From the NCBI GenBank assembly GCA_040757335.1, contig JBFLXB010000026.1:1-51846 (forward strand): 51,846 nucleotides of DNA, given 5' to 3'. Of the stretch, positions 33,887 to 42,259 are shown piece by piece. The notes beneath the pieces were generated by a model. The model searched no databases, was not told the DNA's origin, and was given only the letters and a program-made list of their open reading frames with translations. This stretch comes from Nitrospirota bacterium (GTDB taxonomy: Bacteria; Nitrospirota; Nitrospiria; 2-01-FULL-66-17). Each line of letters opens with the position of its first letter. The first letter of the stretch is position 1. Made by a program: the position numbers and the translations under genes.

Positions 33887-35328
33887 TCTGGCAAGTGGTT
33901 ATTGTGGCGATTGCCATTCTGCTCTCGGGCTGCACGCTCGGGCCGGATTACCGCAGGCAGACGATCGACACGCCGGATGCGTGGCCCACGCCGGCGACCG
34001 CAACGTCCGTGCCGGCGGAGTGGTGGCGCGGATATCAGGATCCGGCGCTCGACGCCATGATCCGGGAAGCGCTTAGTCACAACGCAGACCTGCGGCTCGC
34101 GATCGCACGGGTGGACGAGGCGCGCGCGAGTCTGGGCGTGGCGCGAGCCGACCAGTGGCCTGGGGTCTCGGCCAACGCGTCCGCGTCGAGAAACCGGGCG
34201 AGCGAAGACAGTGCGTTGGCGCTGCCGGGCGTGGACCCGATTTATAACAACGTGCGCGCCACGTTGGACGCGTCGTACGAAATCGACTTCTGGGGCAAAT
34301 ACCGGCGCGCCACCGAAGCCGCGCGGGCCGAGCTGTTGGCGACGCAATTCAATCGCGACGCGGTGAGGCTGGCGCTGATCGCCGACGTGTCTCGCGGCTA
34401 TTTCAATCTCCGGGCGCTCGATGCGCAGGTGGCCATCACCAAGCGCACGGTCTCGACCCGGTTGGCGTCGCTGTCCCTGCAACGCGAGCGGTTCGCGGCC
34501 GGGGTGGCGTCCGAGCTCGAACTGCGGCAGGTGGAAGCCGATGCCGCGGCAGCGCAGGCGTTGCTGCCCGTGCTCGAAACCCAACTCGCGCGACAGGAAA
34601 CCGCGCTCTCGGTGTTGCTGGGCCGCAGCCCGCGCGAGATCGTGGGTTCGACGCCCGAGCGGGGCGCCGCGATCGAGGCGCTCACGGTGCCGCCCGCGGT
34701 GCCCGCGGGGTTGCCGTCGGATCTGTTGGAGCACCGGCCGGACCTGCAACAGGCGGAGCAGCAGTTGATCGCGGCCAACGCGCGGATCGGCCAAGCCAAG
34801 GCCGCGTATTTCCCGTCCATCACCCTGACGGGTTTTCTCGGCGGTGAGAGCACCAAGCTCGCGGATCTGTTCAGCGCGCCTGCGCGGATCTGGCAGGTCT
34901 CGGGATCAGCGGCTCAAACCGTGTTCGACGCGGGCCGGACGGGTTCGCTGGTGAAGGCGGCGAAAGCGCGGGAACAGCAAGCGCTGGCCCAGTACCAGTC
35001 CGCGATCCAGAACGCGTTCCGCGACACCCTCGACGCGCTGGTGGCGCAGCGCAAGGCGCGCGAGACATTGGACGCCGAGCAGGCGCGGGTCGCCGCGCTC
35101 CAAAGCGCGCTCGACTTGGCGCGGCTGCGTTATCAGAACGGCGTGTCCAGCCAGCTCGACGTGCTGGATGCGGAGCGCGGGTTGCTGGCCGCGGAGCTCA
35201 ATCGAGTCGAGGCCCAGCGTGCGCAACTCGCCGCCACCGCGGATCTGTTCAAGGCGTTGGGCGGCGGGTGGGAGAGTGACGCGCCATTGGAACGACGGGC
35301 AGCATCTTCGGTGGGTGCGGGTGGTTGA
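33883..35328 (+). CDS. outer-membrane efflux lipoprotein (NodT/OprM family)
   Basis: This 481-residue TolC-type channel has a signal with lipobox LLSGCTLGPDYRR, the typical NodT opening. Long helices follow (DLRLAIARVDEARASLGVARADQWPGVSANAS and its second-half repeat RPDLQQAEQQLIAANARIGQAKAAYFPSITLT). It completes the tripartite pump. The ATG overlaps the permease stop (ATGA). A DUF2917 gene starts four bases after its stop. Confidence 0.94.
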   Translation: MIWQVVIVAIAILLSGCTLGPDYRRQTIDTPDAWPTPATATSVPAEWWRGYQDPALDAMIREALSHNADLRLAIARVDEARASLGVARADQWPGVSANASASRNRASEDSALALPGVDPIYNNVRATLDASYEIDFWGKYRRATEAARAELLATQFNRDAVRLALIADVSRGYFNLRALDAQVAITKRTVSTRLASLSLQRERFAAGVASELELRQVEADAAAAQALLPVLETQLARQETALSVLLGRSPREIVGSTPERGAAIEALTVPPAVPAGLPSDLLEHRPDLQQAEQQLIAANARIGQAKAAYFPSITLTGFLGGESTKLADLFSAPARIWQVSGSAAQTVFDAGRTGSLVKAAKAREQQALAQYQSAIQNAFRDTLDALVAQRKARETLDAEQARVAALQSALDLARLRYQNGVSSQLDVLDAERGLLAAELNRVEAQRAQLAATADLFKALGGGWESDAPLERRAASSVGAGG

Positions 35329-35332
35329 CCGC

Positions 35333-35593
35333 GTGTCGGCTCGCCCGTCTACCGGATCGTCCGGCTCCGGCGTGGTCGTGCGCCTCGAGTCCGACCAGGT
35401 CTGGACGCGTCGGGTACAGCGGGGTTCCGATCTCACTGTAACCTGCTTGCGCGGTCAGGTGTGGATGACCCGCGAGGGAGACTCTCGGGACCACTTTCTG
35501 CGCGTCGAGGACACGTATACCAGTCGCGAACCCGGGCTGGTGTGTGTGCAGGCCATGGCTCCGTCGCAGTTGTTCGTGAAGTGGAAGGGATGA
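35333..35593 (+). CDS. DUF2917 family small protein
   Basis: This 86-residue protein holds the DUF2917 core: RGSDLTVTCLRGQVWMTREGDSRDHFL. The family is found near many bacterial operons and has a small beta-fold of unknown role. The GTG start at 35333 fits the gap after the efflux gene; an in-frame GTG further in would also give the core. An 89-bp part of this gene (35403-35491) is repeated at 36000-36088 with 13 mismatches. Confidence 0.72.
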   Translation: MSARPSTGSSGSGVVVRLESDQVWTRRVQRGSDLTVTCLRGQVWMTREGDSRDHFLRVEDTYTSREPGLVCVQAMAPSQLFVKWKG

Positions 35594-35621
35594 GCGGGCT
35601 GCTGCCCGAGGAGGTGATCAA

Positions 35622-36038
35622 ATGAACAGGACGATAGTCGTTATCCGCCTCGTCACGTGGCTGTCAGTCGTGGGGGCGCTGGGCGTCACGTTCTGGATCG
35701 GTCATGCCCTCCAACTGGCTCCACTGCACATGTTCCTCGGAGGCCTGCTGGTGCTCTCGCTCTGGGCGCTGGCACTGCTGTCGTTCCGGCAGGGAGCGCG
35801 TCGCGGGCTCGGCGCCTTTGCCGTTGTCTGGGGGTTTATCGTCCCGTGGTTGGGGATGACTCAAGTCCAGATCCTGCCGGGCGAGCATCACTGGGTGGTC
35901 CGGGTCGCGCACTTGCTGGTCGGCGTGGTCGCGCTCGCCCTCGCCGAACGCCTTGCCAAAGACATGCGCGCCGTGGATGGGACGATGCCGGCGAGGTCCG
36001 GACGCGTTGACCGCAGCGGGGTGCCGACCTCCGCGTGA
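35622..36038 (+). CDS. four-helix inner-membrane protein, unknown
   Basis: This 138-residue protein has four membrane helices (about residues 9-29, 33-54, 62-80 and 88-107) with a short loop TQVQILPGEHH before the fourth. It starts after a near-perfect ribosome site AGGAGGTGATC. I do not recognise the family; the layout resembles small integral membrane proteins without catalytic motifs. Its last dozen codons run into the decayed DUF2917 copy, out of frame, so the natural C-terminus may have been replaced. Confidence 0.7.
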   Translation: MNRTIVVIRLVTWLSVVGALGVTFWIGHALQLAPLHMFLGGLLVLSLWALALLSFRQGARRGLGAFAVVWGFIVPWLGMTQVQILPGEHHWVVRVAHLLVGVVALALAERLAKDMRAVDGTMPARSGRVDRSGVPTSA

Positions 36039-36088
36039 CCTGCTTGAGCGGTCAGGTGTGGATGACCCGCGAGGGAGACGCTCGGGAC
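36000..36088 (+). pseudogene. decayed partial duplicate of the DUF2917 gene
   Basis: The 89 bases match 35403-35491 at 76 of 89 positions with no gaps. In the DUF2917 frame it reads RGADLRVTCLSGQVWMTREGDARD, but a TGA stands at the fourth codon and the reading ends at a TAG near 36122. It has no start. It is a relic of a second DUF2917 gene. Confidence 0.75.
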
Positions 36089-36138
36089 ATGACGCTGCCG
36101 ATTCGTGATCCGGCGAACTTATAGACTTTTTGGTTCGC

Positions 36139-36165
36139 TGTCGATTTTCCGCCTCCCCGAACGAC
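36139..36165 (+). promoter_or_regulatory. ECF42-like promoter upstream of the DGPF/YCII cluster
   Basis: TGTCGA (36139-36144), 17 bases, then CGAC (36162-36165), about 70 bp before the first YCII start. Known promoters of ECF42 sigma factors, which control DGPF-domain genes, have a TGTCGA -35 and a CGAC/CGTC-like -10. The matching sigma gene is not in the window. Confidence 0.5.
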
Positions 36166-36235
36166 TATTGGGTGTAGACGGCAACTCACGCGGGTATCGA
36201 ACCGGCAGGCCCCTATGTCCACAGGAGAGAACGCC

Positions 36236-36592
36236 ATGCAGTACATGCTAATGTGCTGTTTCGAGGAGAAGGCGTGGGAGAAGTTGTCAGGCGCCCAGAG
36301 GGACGAGATCATGAAGAAGTACGGAGAGGTGATCCAGGGCCTCATCAAGAGCGGGCACCTCCGGGGCGGTGGGCGACTGCATGCAACGGCGTCAGCCACG
36401 ACCGTGCGCATGAAAAGCGGCGCGCCGGTCTTCACCGACGGGCCGCTCGCAGAGACCAAAGAGCAGTTTGGCGGGTACCACCTCGTTGAATGCAAGGACC
36501 TGGATGAGGCGATGTCGATCGCGGCACGCATCCCGACGCTCCCAGTGGGCGGGGCGATCGAGGTGCGTCCTGTTGCCATGACGGAGTGCTAA
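36236..36592 (+). CDS. YCII/DGPF-domain protein, copy 1
   Basis: This 118-residue protein of the YCII-related fold starts MQYMLMCCFEEKAWEKL and contains the DGPF-type motif TDGPLAETKEQFGGYHLVECKDLDEAM. These small ferredoxin-like proteins have no proven reaction; they accompany ECF42 sigma factors. The start is set at 36236 because AGGAGA lies nine bases upstream, not at the ATG seven codons earlier. It is the first gene of the cluster, 70 bp after a TGTCGA/CGAC motif. Confidence 0.85.
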   Translation: MQYMLMCCFEEKAWEKLSGAQRDEIMKKYGEVIQGLIKSGHLRGGGRLHATASATTVRMKSGAPVFTDGPLAETKEQFGGYHLVECKDLDEAMSIAARIPTLPVGGAIEVRPVAMTEC

Positions 36593-36619
36593 CCTCCGAA
36601 GCTTGAAAGGAGACAGACC

Positions 36620-37048
36620 ATGCGATTTATGATCATCGTCAAAGCCACCAAGGAGTCGGAAGCCGAAACGAGGCCGACTGATTTTGTCGACGAGAAGCTC
36701 ATTGCCTGCATGGCCGCGTACCACGAGGAGCTGGCCAAAGCCGGCGCGCTGCTCGATGGCTCGGGGCTCAAGCCGAGCTCGAAGGGCTGGCGCATCAAGT
36801 ACGACGGAGAGAAGCGCACCGTGGTCGATGGGCCCTTTGCCGAGACCAAGGAGCTCATTGCCGGCTACACCCTGATTCAGGTGAAGTCGAGGGAAGAGGC
36901 GCTCGAGTGGGCCAAACGCTTTCCCAATCCCGCGGGCGACGGCAAGGAGGCCGAGATCGAGGTTCGCGAGCTGTACGAACTGGAAGACTTCGCACCCAGC
37001 GAGTCGGTGGAGCGCTTTCGCGACCTGGAACTTGGAAAGAAGAAGTAA
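36620..37048 (+). CDS. YCII/DGPF-domain protein, copy 2
   Basis: This 142-residue YCII-fold protein has MRFMIIVKATKESEAE at its start and VVDGPFAETKELIAGYTLIQVKS, the DGPF motif, at about residue 70. A longer, charged C-terminal tail distinguishes it from copies 1 and 3. AAAGGAGA precedes the ATG. It lies 27 bases after copy 1 and 25 before copy 3, so the three are co-transcribed. Confidence 0.86.
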   Translation: MRFMIIVKATKESEAETRPTDFVDEKLIACMAAYHEELAKAGALLDGSGLKPSSKGWRIKYDGEKRTVVDGPFAETKELIAGYTLIQVKSREEALEWAKRFPNPAGDGKEAEIEVRELYELEDFAPSESVERFRDLELGKKK

Positions 37049-37073
37049 TCGCGACGATTCGAAAGGAGATGAG

Positions 37074-37472
37074 ATGAAGTTCCTGTGCCTGATCTGTGCC
37101 GAGAAGGTAATGGAGCAGATGCCCGAGGCCGAGGCGGCAAAACACTTCCAGGAATACCTCGAGTTCACCGAGGGCATCAAGGCGAGCGGCCACTTCGTCG
37201 GAGCGAATCGACTCCAGCCTGCGGCGACCGCGACCACGGTCCGTGTCCGCAACGGCAAGGTCTTGATCACTGACGGACCTTTCGCCGAGACCAAGGAACA
37301 GTTCGGAGGCTACTACCTCATCGAGGCCAAGGACCTGAACGAAGCCATCAACGTGGCCGCGAAGATTCCAGGCGCGCAACGTGGGTGTGTCGAGATTCGC
37401 GAGGTCGCGGAGGACCCGCAGACGCTCGCGCTCGGACTCGACGCTCCGCGGACGAATACCCTCAAACAATGA
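37074..37472 (+). CDS. YCII/DGPF-domain protein, copy 3
   Basis: This 132-residue protein starts MKFLCLICAEKVMEQM and carries ITDGPFAETKEQFGGYYLIEAKDL. It is closest to copy 1. The start at 37074 has AAAGGAGATG before it; the GTG 42 bases earlier has none. The tripling of these genes within 1.2 kb points to tandem duplication. Confidence 0.86.
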   Translation: MKFLCLICAEKVMEQMPEAEAAKHFQEYLEFTEGIKASGHFVGANRLQPAATATTVRVRNGKVLITDGPFAETKEQFGGYYLIEAKDLNEAINVAAKIPGAQRGCVEIREVAEDPQTLALGLDAPRTNTLKQ

Positions 37473-37500
37473 ACAGCAGACTAACGAGGGGAGGGGAGCG

Positions 37501-37881
37501 ATGAAGAACAAAGTCGTGATGTTCGAGATTCCGGCGTCCGATTTCAAAAAGGCCAAAAAGTTTTACGAGGCGGTGTTCGACTGGAAGGTTGAACTATGGG
37601 GCGACGAGGGGGCCATGGCGCTCACCACGGCCGCGGACAAGGATTACAACCCGACAGAGCTTGGAGGCATCAACGGCGGATTCTATCAACGCAAGTCCAA
37701 AGACGACCACCCCTCGTTCGGCGTGCAGACCGAGTCCATCGACCAGACGTTAATAGCCATCGAGAAAGCCGGAGGGAAGGTCGTCACGCCGAAACACGCG
37801 ATCGGCGAGTGGGGGTTCATGGCGGACTTTGCGGATCCGGAAGGTAACGTCATCGCGCTCTGGGAACGGCCGAAACACTAG
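37501..37881 (+). CDS. VOC-family (glyoxalase-like) protein
   Basis: This 126-residue vicinal-oxygen-chelate fold has the first half MFEIPASDFKKAKKFYEAVFDW and the second half VQTESIDQTLIAIEKAGG...DFADPEGNVIALWE, the usual VOC repeat. Members bind metal and act on vicinal oxygens or simply bind ligands; the metal residues are only partly visible. GAGGGGAG lies before the ATG at 37501. It is part of the DGPF cluster, which commonly contains glyoxalase-like genes. Confidence 0.85.
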   Translation: MKNKVVMFEIPASDFKKAKKFYEAVFDWKVELWGDEGAMALTTAADKDYNPTELGGINGGFYQRKSKDDHPSFGVQTESIDQTLIAIEKAGGKVVTPKHAIGEWGFMADFADPEGNVIALWERPKH

Positions 37882-37908
37882 CCGCGCTCAATGACAAGGA
37901 GGAGTCAG

Positions 37909-38271
37909 ATGCGATATGTGGATGGGTTCGTCTTACCCCTGCCGAAGAAAAACCTCAAGGTGTATCGCCGCATCGCCCAGAAGGCGGGGGAAGTCTGGCG
38001 AAAGCACGGCGCCCTGGACTACAAGGAGTGTGTGGGCGACGACCTCAACGTGAAGATGGGCCTGCCGTTCCCGCGCCTGGTCAAGCCCAAACCGGGCGAG
38101 ACCGTGGTCTTTGCCTACATCGTGTTCAGGTCACGCGCGCACCGCGATCGCGTCAACGCCAAGGTGATGAAGGACCCGCTCATGAATGATCCCGCGCTCA
38201 AGAACATGCCCATGCCGTTTGACATGAAGCGCATGGCCTACGGCGGGTTCAAGGTCCTGGTCGACGCCTGA
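37909..38271 (+). CDS. DUF1428 family protein
   Basis: This 120-residue protein begins MRYVDGFVLPLPKKNLKVYRRIAQKAGEVWRKHGAL and ends with PFDMKRMAYGGFKVLVDA, features of DUF1428 (ferredoxin-like, dimeric alpha-beta barrel). Function is unknown. AAGGAGG precedes the ATG at 37909. It is 27 bases after the VOC gene in the same operon. Confidence 0.85.
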   Translation: MRYVDGFVLPLPKKNLKVYRRIAQKAGEVWRKHGALDYKECVGDDLNVKMGLPFPRLVKPKPGETVVFAYIVFRSRAHRDRVNAKVMKDPLMNDPALKNMPMPFDMKRMAYGGFKVLVDA

Positions 38272-38295
38272 CGCGTCGTAATGAGGAGCGCTGCA

Positions 38296-38628
38296 ATGAC
38301 GGCCGATGCATCACCGCACATTTACCGCGTCGATAAGTTCGTGGTGCCAAAGGCCGCGCGTCAGGAGTTCCTGGGCAGAGTCCGCAGCACGCACCAGCTC
38401 CTCAAGGCACAACCCGGGTTTGTTCAAGATGTCGTACTCGAACAATCATCCGGTCCGGGGAGATTCAACTTCGTCACGCTGGTCGAGTGGCAGAGTCAGT
38501 CCGCCATGGACGCGGCCAAGGCCGTGGTGACGGCCGCCCACGCGAAGAGCGGCTTCAACCCGCAAGAACTGTTCGCACGACTGGGAATCGAAGCGGATAT
38601 TGCGAACTACACCGCCATCGACACCTGA
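38296..38628 (+). CDS. antibiotic-biosynthesis-monooxygenase-like protein
   Basis: This 110-residue protein is of the dimeric alpha-beta barrel (ABM) type: YRVDKFVVPKAARQEFLGRV, LLKAQPGFVQDVV, FVTLVEWQSQSAMDAAKAVV. Some members oxidise aromatic compounds; here the reaction is unknown. The ATG at 38296 follows GAGGAG. It is the last gene of the DGPF cluster, which as a whole looks like a small stress or detoxification operon under an ECF sigma factor. Confidence 0.8.
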   Translation: MTADASPHIYRVDKFVVPKAARQEFLGRVRSTHQLLKAQPGFVQDVVLEQSSGPGRFNFVTLVEWQSQSAMDAAKAVVTAAHAKSGFNPQELFARLGIEADIANYTAIDT

Positions 38629-38781
38629 CCCGTCATCTCGACCAGCAGGCGCGGCATGAGTCGGTTATCGGAGCGAACGTCTCGCCCATCGGCCCCACGC
38701 GATACTGCAAGACCCCAAGACGTTCCGCGAGCGCTGTACAGGGGAGTTTCTTGCCGGCGGTACGGGAACCATTGGCGGAGG

Positions 38782-41268
38782 TTAGGGGCCGTGCGCAATG
38801 TGCGGGTCATCCGAGAGGATGTGCGCCACCCGTACGATCGACCGGCCATCCACTGCGAGATAGGTCACCCGGTTCGGGCCCTCAAAGTGCAATCCCGCTA
38901 TGGCGTCGTAGAGCTCGCCCTCGATGCCGTCGATCACTGCCCGCCAGCGCACGCCTCTCGCGGCGAGATAGGCCGCGTGGCGACTGTCGGGGCTGAACAG
39001 GGGTTGGAGGATGCGATCGTAGGCAGCCGGCTGCATTCCGTCGATGATCGCCTGCCACTTGGAACCCCCGGCATGAGGGTTGACGTAAGCCACGCGCCGG
39101 CCATCGGGGCTGAGCGTGAAGTACAGGCCCCAGCCGGGGCTCCCGGGGGGACGCGGTCGCTCGTGGCCGTCGACCACCACGAATCGCTCGTGACCCCGCT
39201 CTGCCAGGTACACGAAACGGCCGTCGGACAGGAAGGCCACCGACCCGATCCGATCATACCGAGCCTCCTGTTCGGCGCCATCCAGGACCACGATCGGCTG
39301 ACCAGCTTGCATCGCCTTGTACGCGAGGTGCCGGCCGTCCGCGCTAAACCGCGCGGAAAAGGCATCGATCCAGTCGTAGGGCGGCCCTTCGACTCCGTCG
39401 ATCACGGCGGACCATCTCCCGCCACGTTTTGCGGCGTACGCGACTCGCTCACCCGTGGGGTCGAAAAACCCGGGGATCTCGAGTGGAATGATGCCCCCGA
39501 ATGAGAGCGCCAAGTCGTAGTCTCCCTGCTCAACGCCGTCCACCACGACCATCCAGCGGTCTCCGCGGCGGGCGGTGTAGGCCAAGCGCTGGCCGTCCTG
39601 GCTAAAATCGATGACGCCAATTTCGTCATACTCAGGACTGGATATCCCATTTCGGACCACGACCAGTCGGCGCCCTGGCCGGGCCACCCACGTCGAGTAG
39701 TACCCGCCCGTGTTTCCGTATCGGTAGATGCGCTCGTTCAGCGCCACGCTGTCCATGTCCCGTTCGTACTCTGGAACCTTCCCGCCCGCGTCGGCGGGAG
39801 GCTGGGCAGTCGACTTGATCTCGCGCACCCCGACGTACACGGGCTGGCCGTCGTCCGTGAAATAGTAGGTGAGCCCCAGGTGGGAAAATGCCTCGCTCTC
39901 CACACCGTCGAGCACCATGACATTTTTCTTGTCGCGCCACGCGGGATACATGTAATGGGAGCCGTCTGCGCTGAATCGCGGAAGATCCTGAACGACTTCG
40001 TACTCCTGGCCCGGGCGGCCGTCGATCACGAGGAAGGATTTTGCGCCGCGTCGGGCCTTGTACGCGATCCGTAGACCGTCGGGGGAGGTGGTAATCGGGG
40101 GAACATAGGCCCAACGCGTGCGGAGGTTCTCCAGTTCCATCGTTTCCGGGATGCGGGCGACCGATTCTTCGGTCCCGATTAGTCGCGGACCACGGCCCTC
40201 CACGATCCTTGGATCCGACAGGGTCACCCACCCCAGGACACACGCCATGACGACCGACGCCATCACGCCGGCCAATCGTATCGCTTCCCGGGGCCGATCC
40301 GGATCAGGACGGCGAGCGTCTCCGCTGAGCCGACGGGCCAGGCGGGGCGCGACGAGCCCTGAGGCGGCACCGGCGACTACCAGCGTTATGCCGACTAGCA
40401 GCAGGTCGACAGTGCCGTAGGGAAGGTGGAGAAACCGCGTGAATAAGGGATATAGCGCGGCGGCCGTCACGAGCATGTAGATGGCGCCTGCGAGGGGGTA
40501 CACCCACGTAGTCAACCGGCGGCGGAGCGCAAGGAACACGGCATCCCCCACGACAGCCGATCCGACCCCGGCGAGCACGAACAACAGGATCTGATGGAGT
40601 TGGAGAAAGCCTTCGATCACCCGGGGGAGAAACAAAAGGCTCGAAAAGAACCATTGAATGGCGGCCAAAGCCGCGAGAACCGGCCGGTCAGCCCAGGCCA
40701 CGGCGGCAAGGCGCCATGAGACGAACACCAGGTAGAACACGAAGGCTCCGAGCGGGCCTCCCAGACCGCGGTCCACGGGGTTGAACGGAATCGTGAGGAC
40801 GTTCAGAAACCCGCCTACCGACGCTATCGTGAGGACGATTAGCGCCAGCCACCATCCACGGGGTGCGCCATCCCGGGCGAGCGCCATCAGCAATCCGATC
40901 CCGATCGCGATCGCCGAGGCCATCGCCACCACATGCGGTGGGCTCCAGAGAATCCACAGGCTGTCGAACGATTCGCGACCAAAGAGCCGATGCCACAGCT
41001 CGTCGAATGGCGCGGCCAGAAAGATCAAGGTCACGCCAGCTCCCCAGATCTTCAACGGAATCTCCCAGGCGACACCGGCCCGTCGCCGTTCCCAGGCCCG
41101 GGCCAGAAAGCCCAGCGTGGTCACGCCGATCGCGGTGTACAGCACGAGATGCGGCGGGATCCAAAATGTGTCCCGGCCGATGGCGATGTGCCACCAGCCA
41201 TCGAAGTACAGGGCGAACGTCGCGAAGAACAGCCCAACCACCCCCAAGACGATCGGAAGATGGCTCAT
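38782..41268 (-). CDS. polytopic membrane protein with C-terminal beta-propeller (PD40-like)
   Basis: This 828-residue protein has about eleven membrane helices in its first 360 residues (from LPIVLGVVGLFFATFALYF to LAGVMASVVMACVLGWVTL). It then has some nine beta-propeller-like repeats of roughly 45-50 residues, with units such as FSADGRHLAYKA...IVVLDG and LSPDGRRVAYVN...WQAIIDG, and YD/IDG turns. The propeller should lie outside the cytoplasm. The start at 41268 overlaps the small membrane-protein gene by four bases and has a GGAG-type site. It is the last gene of an ECF sigma operon, so it may be a sensor or target in that circuit. I know no named family for the whole architecture. Confidence 0.75.
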   Translation of the reverse strand: MSHLPIVLGVVGLFFATFALYFDGWWHIAIGRDTFWIPPHLVLYTAIGVTTLGFLARAWERRRAGVAWEIPLKIWGAGVTLIFLAAPFDELWHRLFGRESFDSLWILWSPPHVVAMASAIAIGIGLLMALARDGAPRGWWLALIVLTIASVGGFLNVLTIPFNPVDRGLGGPLGAFVFYLVFVSWRLAAVAWADRPVLAALAAIQWFFSSLLFLPRVIEGFLQLHQILLFVLAGVGSAVVGDAVFLALRRRLTTWVYPLAGAIYMLVTAAALYPLFTRFLHLPYGTVDLLLVGITLVVAGAASGLVAPRLARRLSGDARRPDPDRPREAIRLAGVMASVVMACVLGWVTLSDPRIVEGRGPRLIGTEESVARIPETMELENLRTRWAYVPPITTSPDGLRIAYKARRGAKSFLVIDGRPGQEYEVVQDLPRFSADGSHYMYPAWRDKKNVMVLDGVESEAFSHLGLTYYFTDDGQPVYVGVREIKSTAQPPADAGGKVPEYERDMDSVALNERIYRYGNTGGYYSTWVARPGRRLVVVRNGISSPEYDEIGVIDFSQDGQRLAYTARRGDRWMVVVDGVEQGDYDLALSFGGIIPLEIPGFFDPTGERVAYAAKRGGRWSAVIDGVEGPPYDWIDAFSARFSADGRHLAYKAMQAGQPIVVLDGAEQEARYDRIGSVAFLSDGRFVYLAERGHERFVVVDGHERPRPPGSPGWGLYFTLSPDGRRVAYVNPHAGGSKWQAIIDGMQPAAYDRILQPLFSPDSRHAAYLAARGVRWRAVIDGIEGELYDAIAGLHFEGPNRVTYLAVDGRSIVRVAHILSDDPHIAHGP

Positions 41269-41558
41269 GGTCCGACTCCGGGTTGAAGGGGACCCCACAC
41301 CTCTTGAGCCCCCGGCAAGATACCCGACGCGAGGTGTGAGAACGCGTCAGACTGGCTGCGAACAGACACCGCCACCGAGACCAACGCGCCGAGGACCACG
41401 ACCACCATTGCGGCGTCGCGGAGGGCCAATCCCCTTCGGCCCTGTGGACCGCTCGGCGGTCGGCAGAACGTCTCAAACTGTGGGGTCGCCACGCGATCCG
41501 CCGCTTTCAAGGTGTGGAACCGGCGTCGGAGCTCGTCGTCGGTGCCCGCATCAGTCAT
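41265..41558 (-). CDS. small single-pass membrane protein, probable anti-sigma factor
   Basis: This 97-residue protein has a charged N-terminus (MTDAGTDDELRRRFHTLKAADR), one membrane helix near residues 50-68 (MVVVVLGALVSVAVSV) and a short outer tail. It overlaps the ECF sigma gene by eight bases at its start and the propeller gene by four at its end, the position of anti-sigma factors. There is no zinc-finger motif. The start at 41558 avoids a long readthrough into sigma. Confidence 0.65.
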   Translation of the reverse strand: MTDAGTDDELRRRFHTLKAADRVATPQFETFCRPPSGPQGRRGLALRDAAMVVVVLGALVSVAVSVRSQSDAFSHLASGILPGAQEVWGPLQPGVGP

Positions 41559-42072
41559 GATCGACCTCGTGCAGTTCCATCCAACAGCGCAGCCGCTTTT
41601 TGCCACGGTCGTAGTGCTGGCGAACCGCACCAATCGACACGCCCATGACCTCCGCCGCCTCCTGAAGACTCATCTCGTGATAGAAGACCAGGTGCAGGGC
41701 CTCGCGCTGGCGAGACGGTAACTCGGCGAGCGCCCGTCGGAACAACCCGCGGAGTTCGTCGCAGTACACCGCCCGGTCCGCGTCCGAGGCGTAAATCGGC
41801 GGTGCCGCTGCCCCGGCCTGTGCAGCGGACCAGAACCGGCGCACCAGGGCGCGCCGGCGTTCATCCAAGGCGGTCTTGCGGATGACGGCGAACACCCAGG
41901 TCTTGAACGACGCACGCCCATCAAACCGGGCTCGATGATCCAGAATCTTCACATAGGCCGTTTGCAGCACGGTCTCCGCCTCCAGCGCGTCGCGCGCGCA
42001 ACAGGCCCGAGCCCAGCCCACGCTGTCGGGATGCAGCCGCTCCAGGTGCGCGCGCAGGTCTCCATCCTCCAT
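41551..42072 (-). CDS. ECF-family RNA polymerase sigma factor
   Basis: This 173-residue ECF sigma factor has region 2 (EAETVLQTAYVKILDHRARFDGRASFKTWVFAVIRKTALDERR) and region 4 (LPSRQREALHLVFYHEMSLQEAAEVMGVSIGAVRQHYDRGKKRL). It has no C-terminal extension, so it is not an ECF42-type factor. It would direct the operon that includes the following two genes, and may answer to an envelope signal through them. Confidence 0.9.
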   Translation of the reverse strand: MEDGDLRAHLERLHPDSVGWARACCARDALEAETVLQTAYVKILDHRARFDGRASFKTWVFAVIRKTALDERRRALVRRFWSAAQAGAAAPPIYASDADRAVYCDELRGLFRRALAELPSRQREALHLVFYHEMSLQEAAEVMGVSIGAVRQHYDRGKKRLRCWMELHEVDHD

Positions 42073-42259
42073 CGCTCGATGTTCCCGATGGTCAACGTAT
42101 TAGTCGAACAGCTCGGCTGAGTATATGACGGAACGGACCAGGCGGGTGCCGTGCACCCGCGCGATCGTCTGGGAATAGGACCGACTGGCCTCGGATCAGT
42201 CGCGCACCGGAGTGACCAGGACTAAAATTTGTACTTGGACTCAGTCTCTGCGGTCGGTT

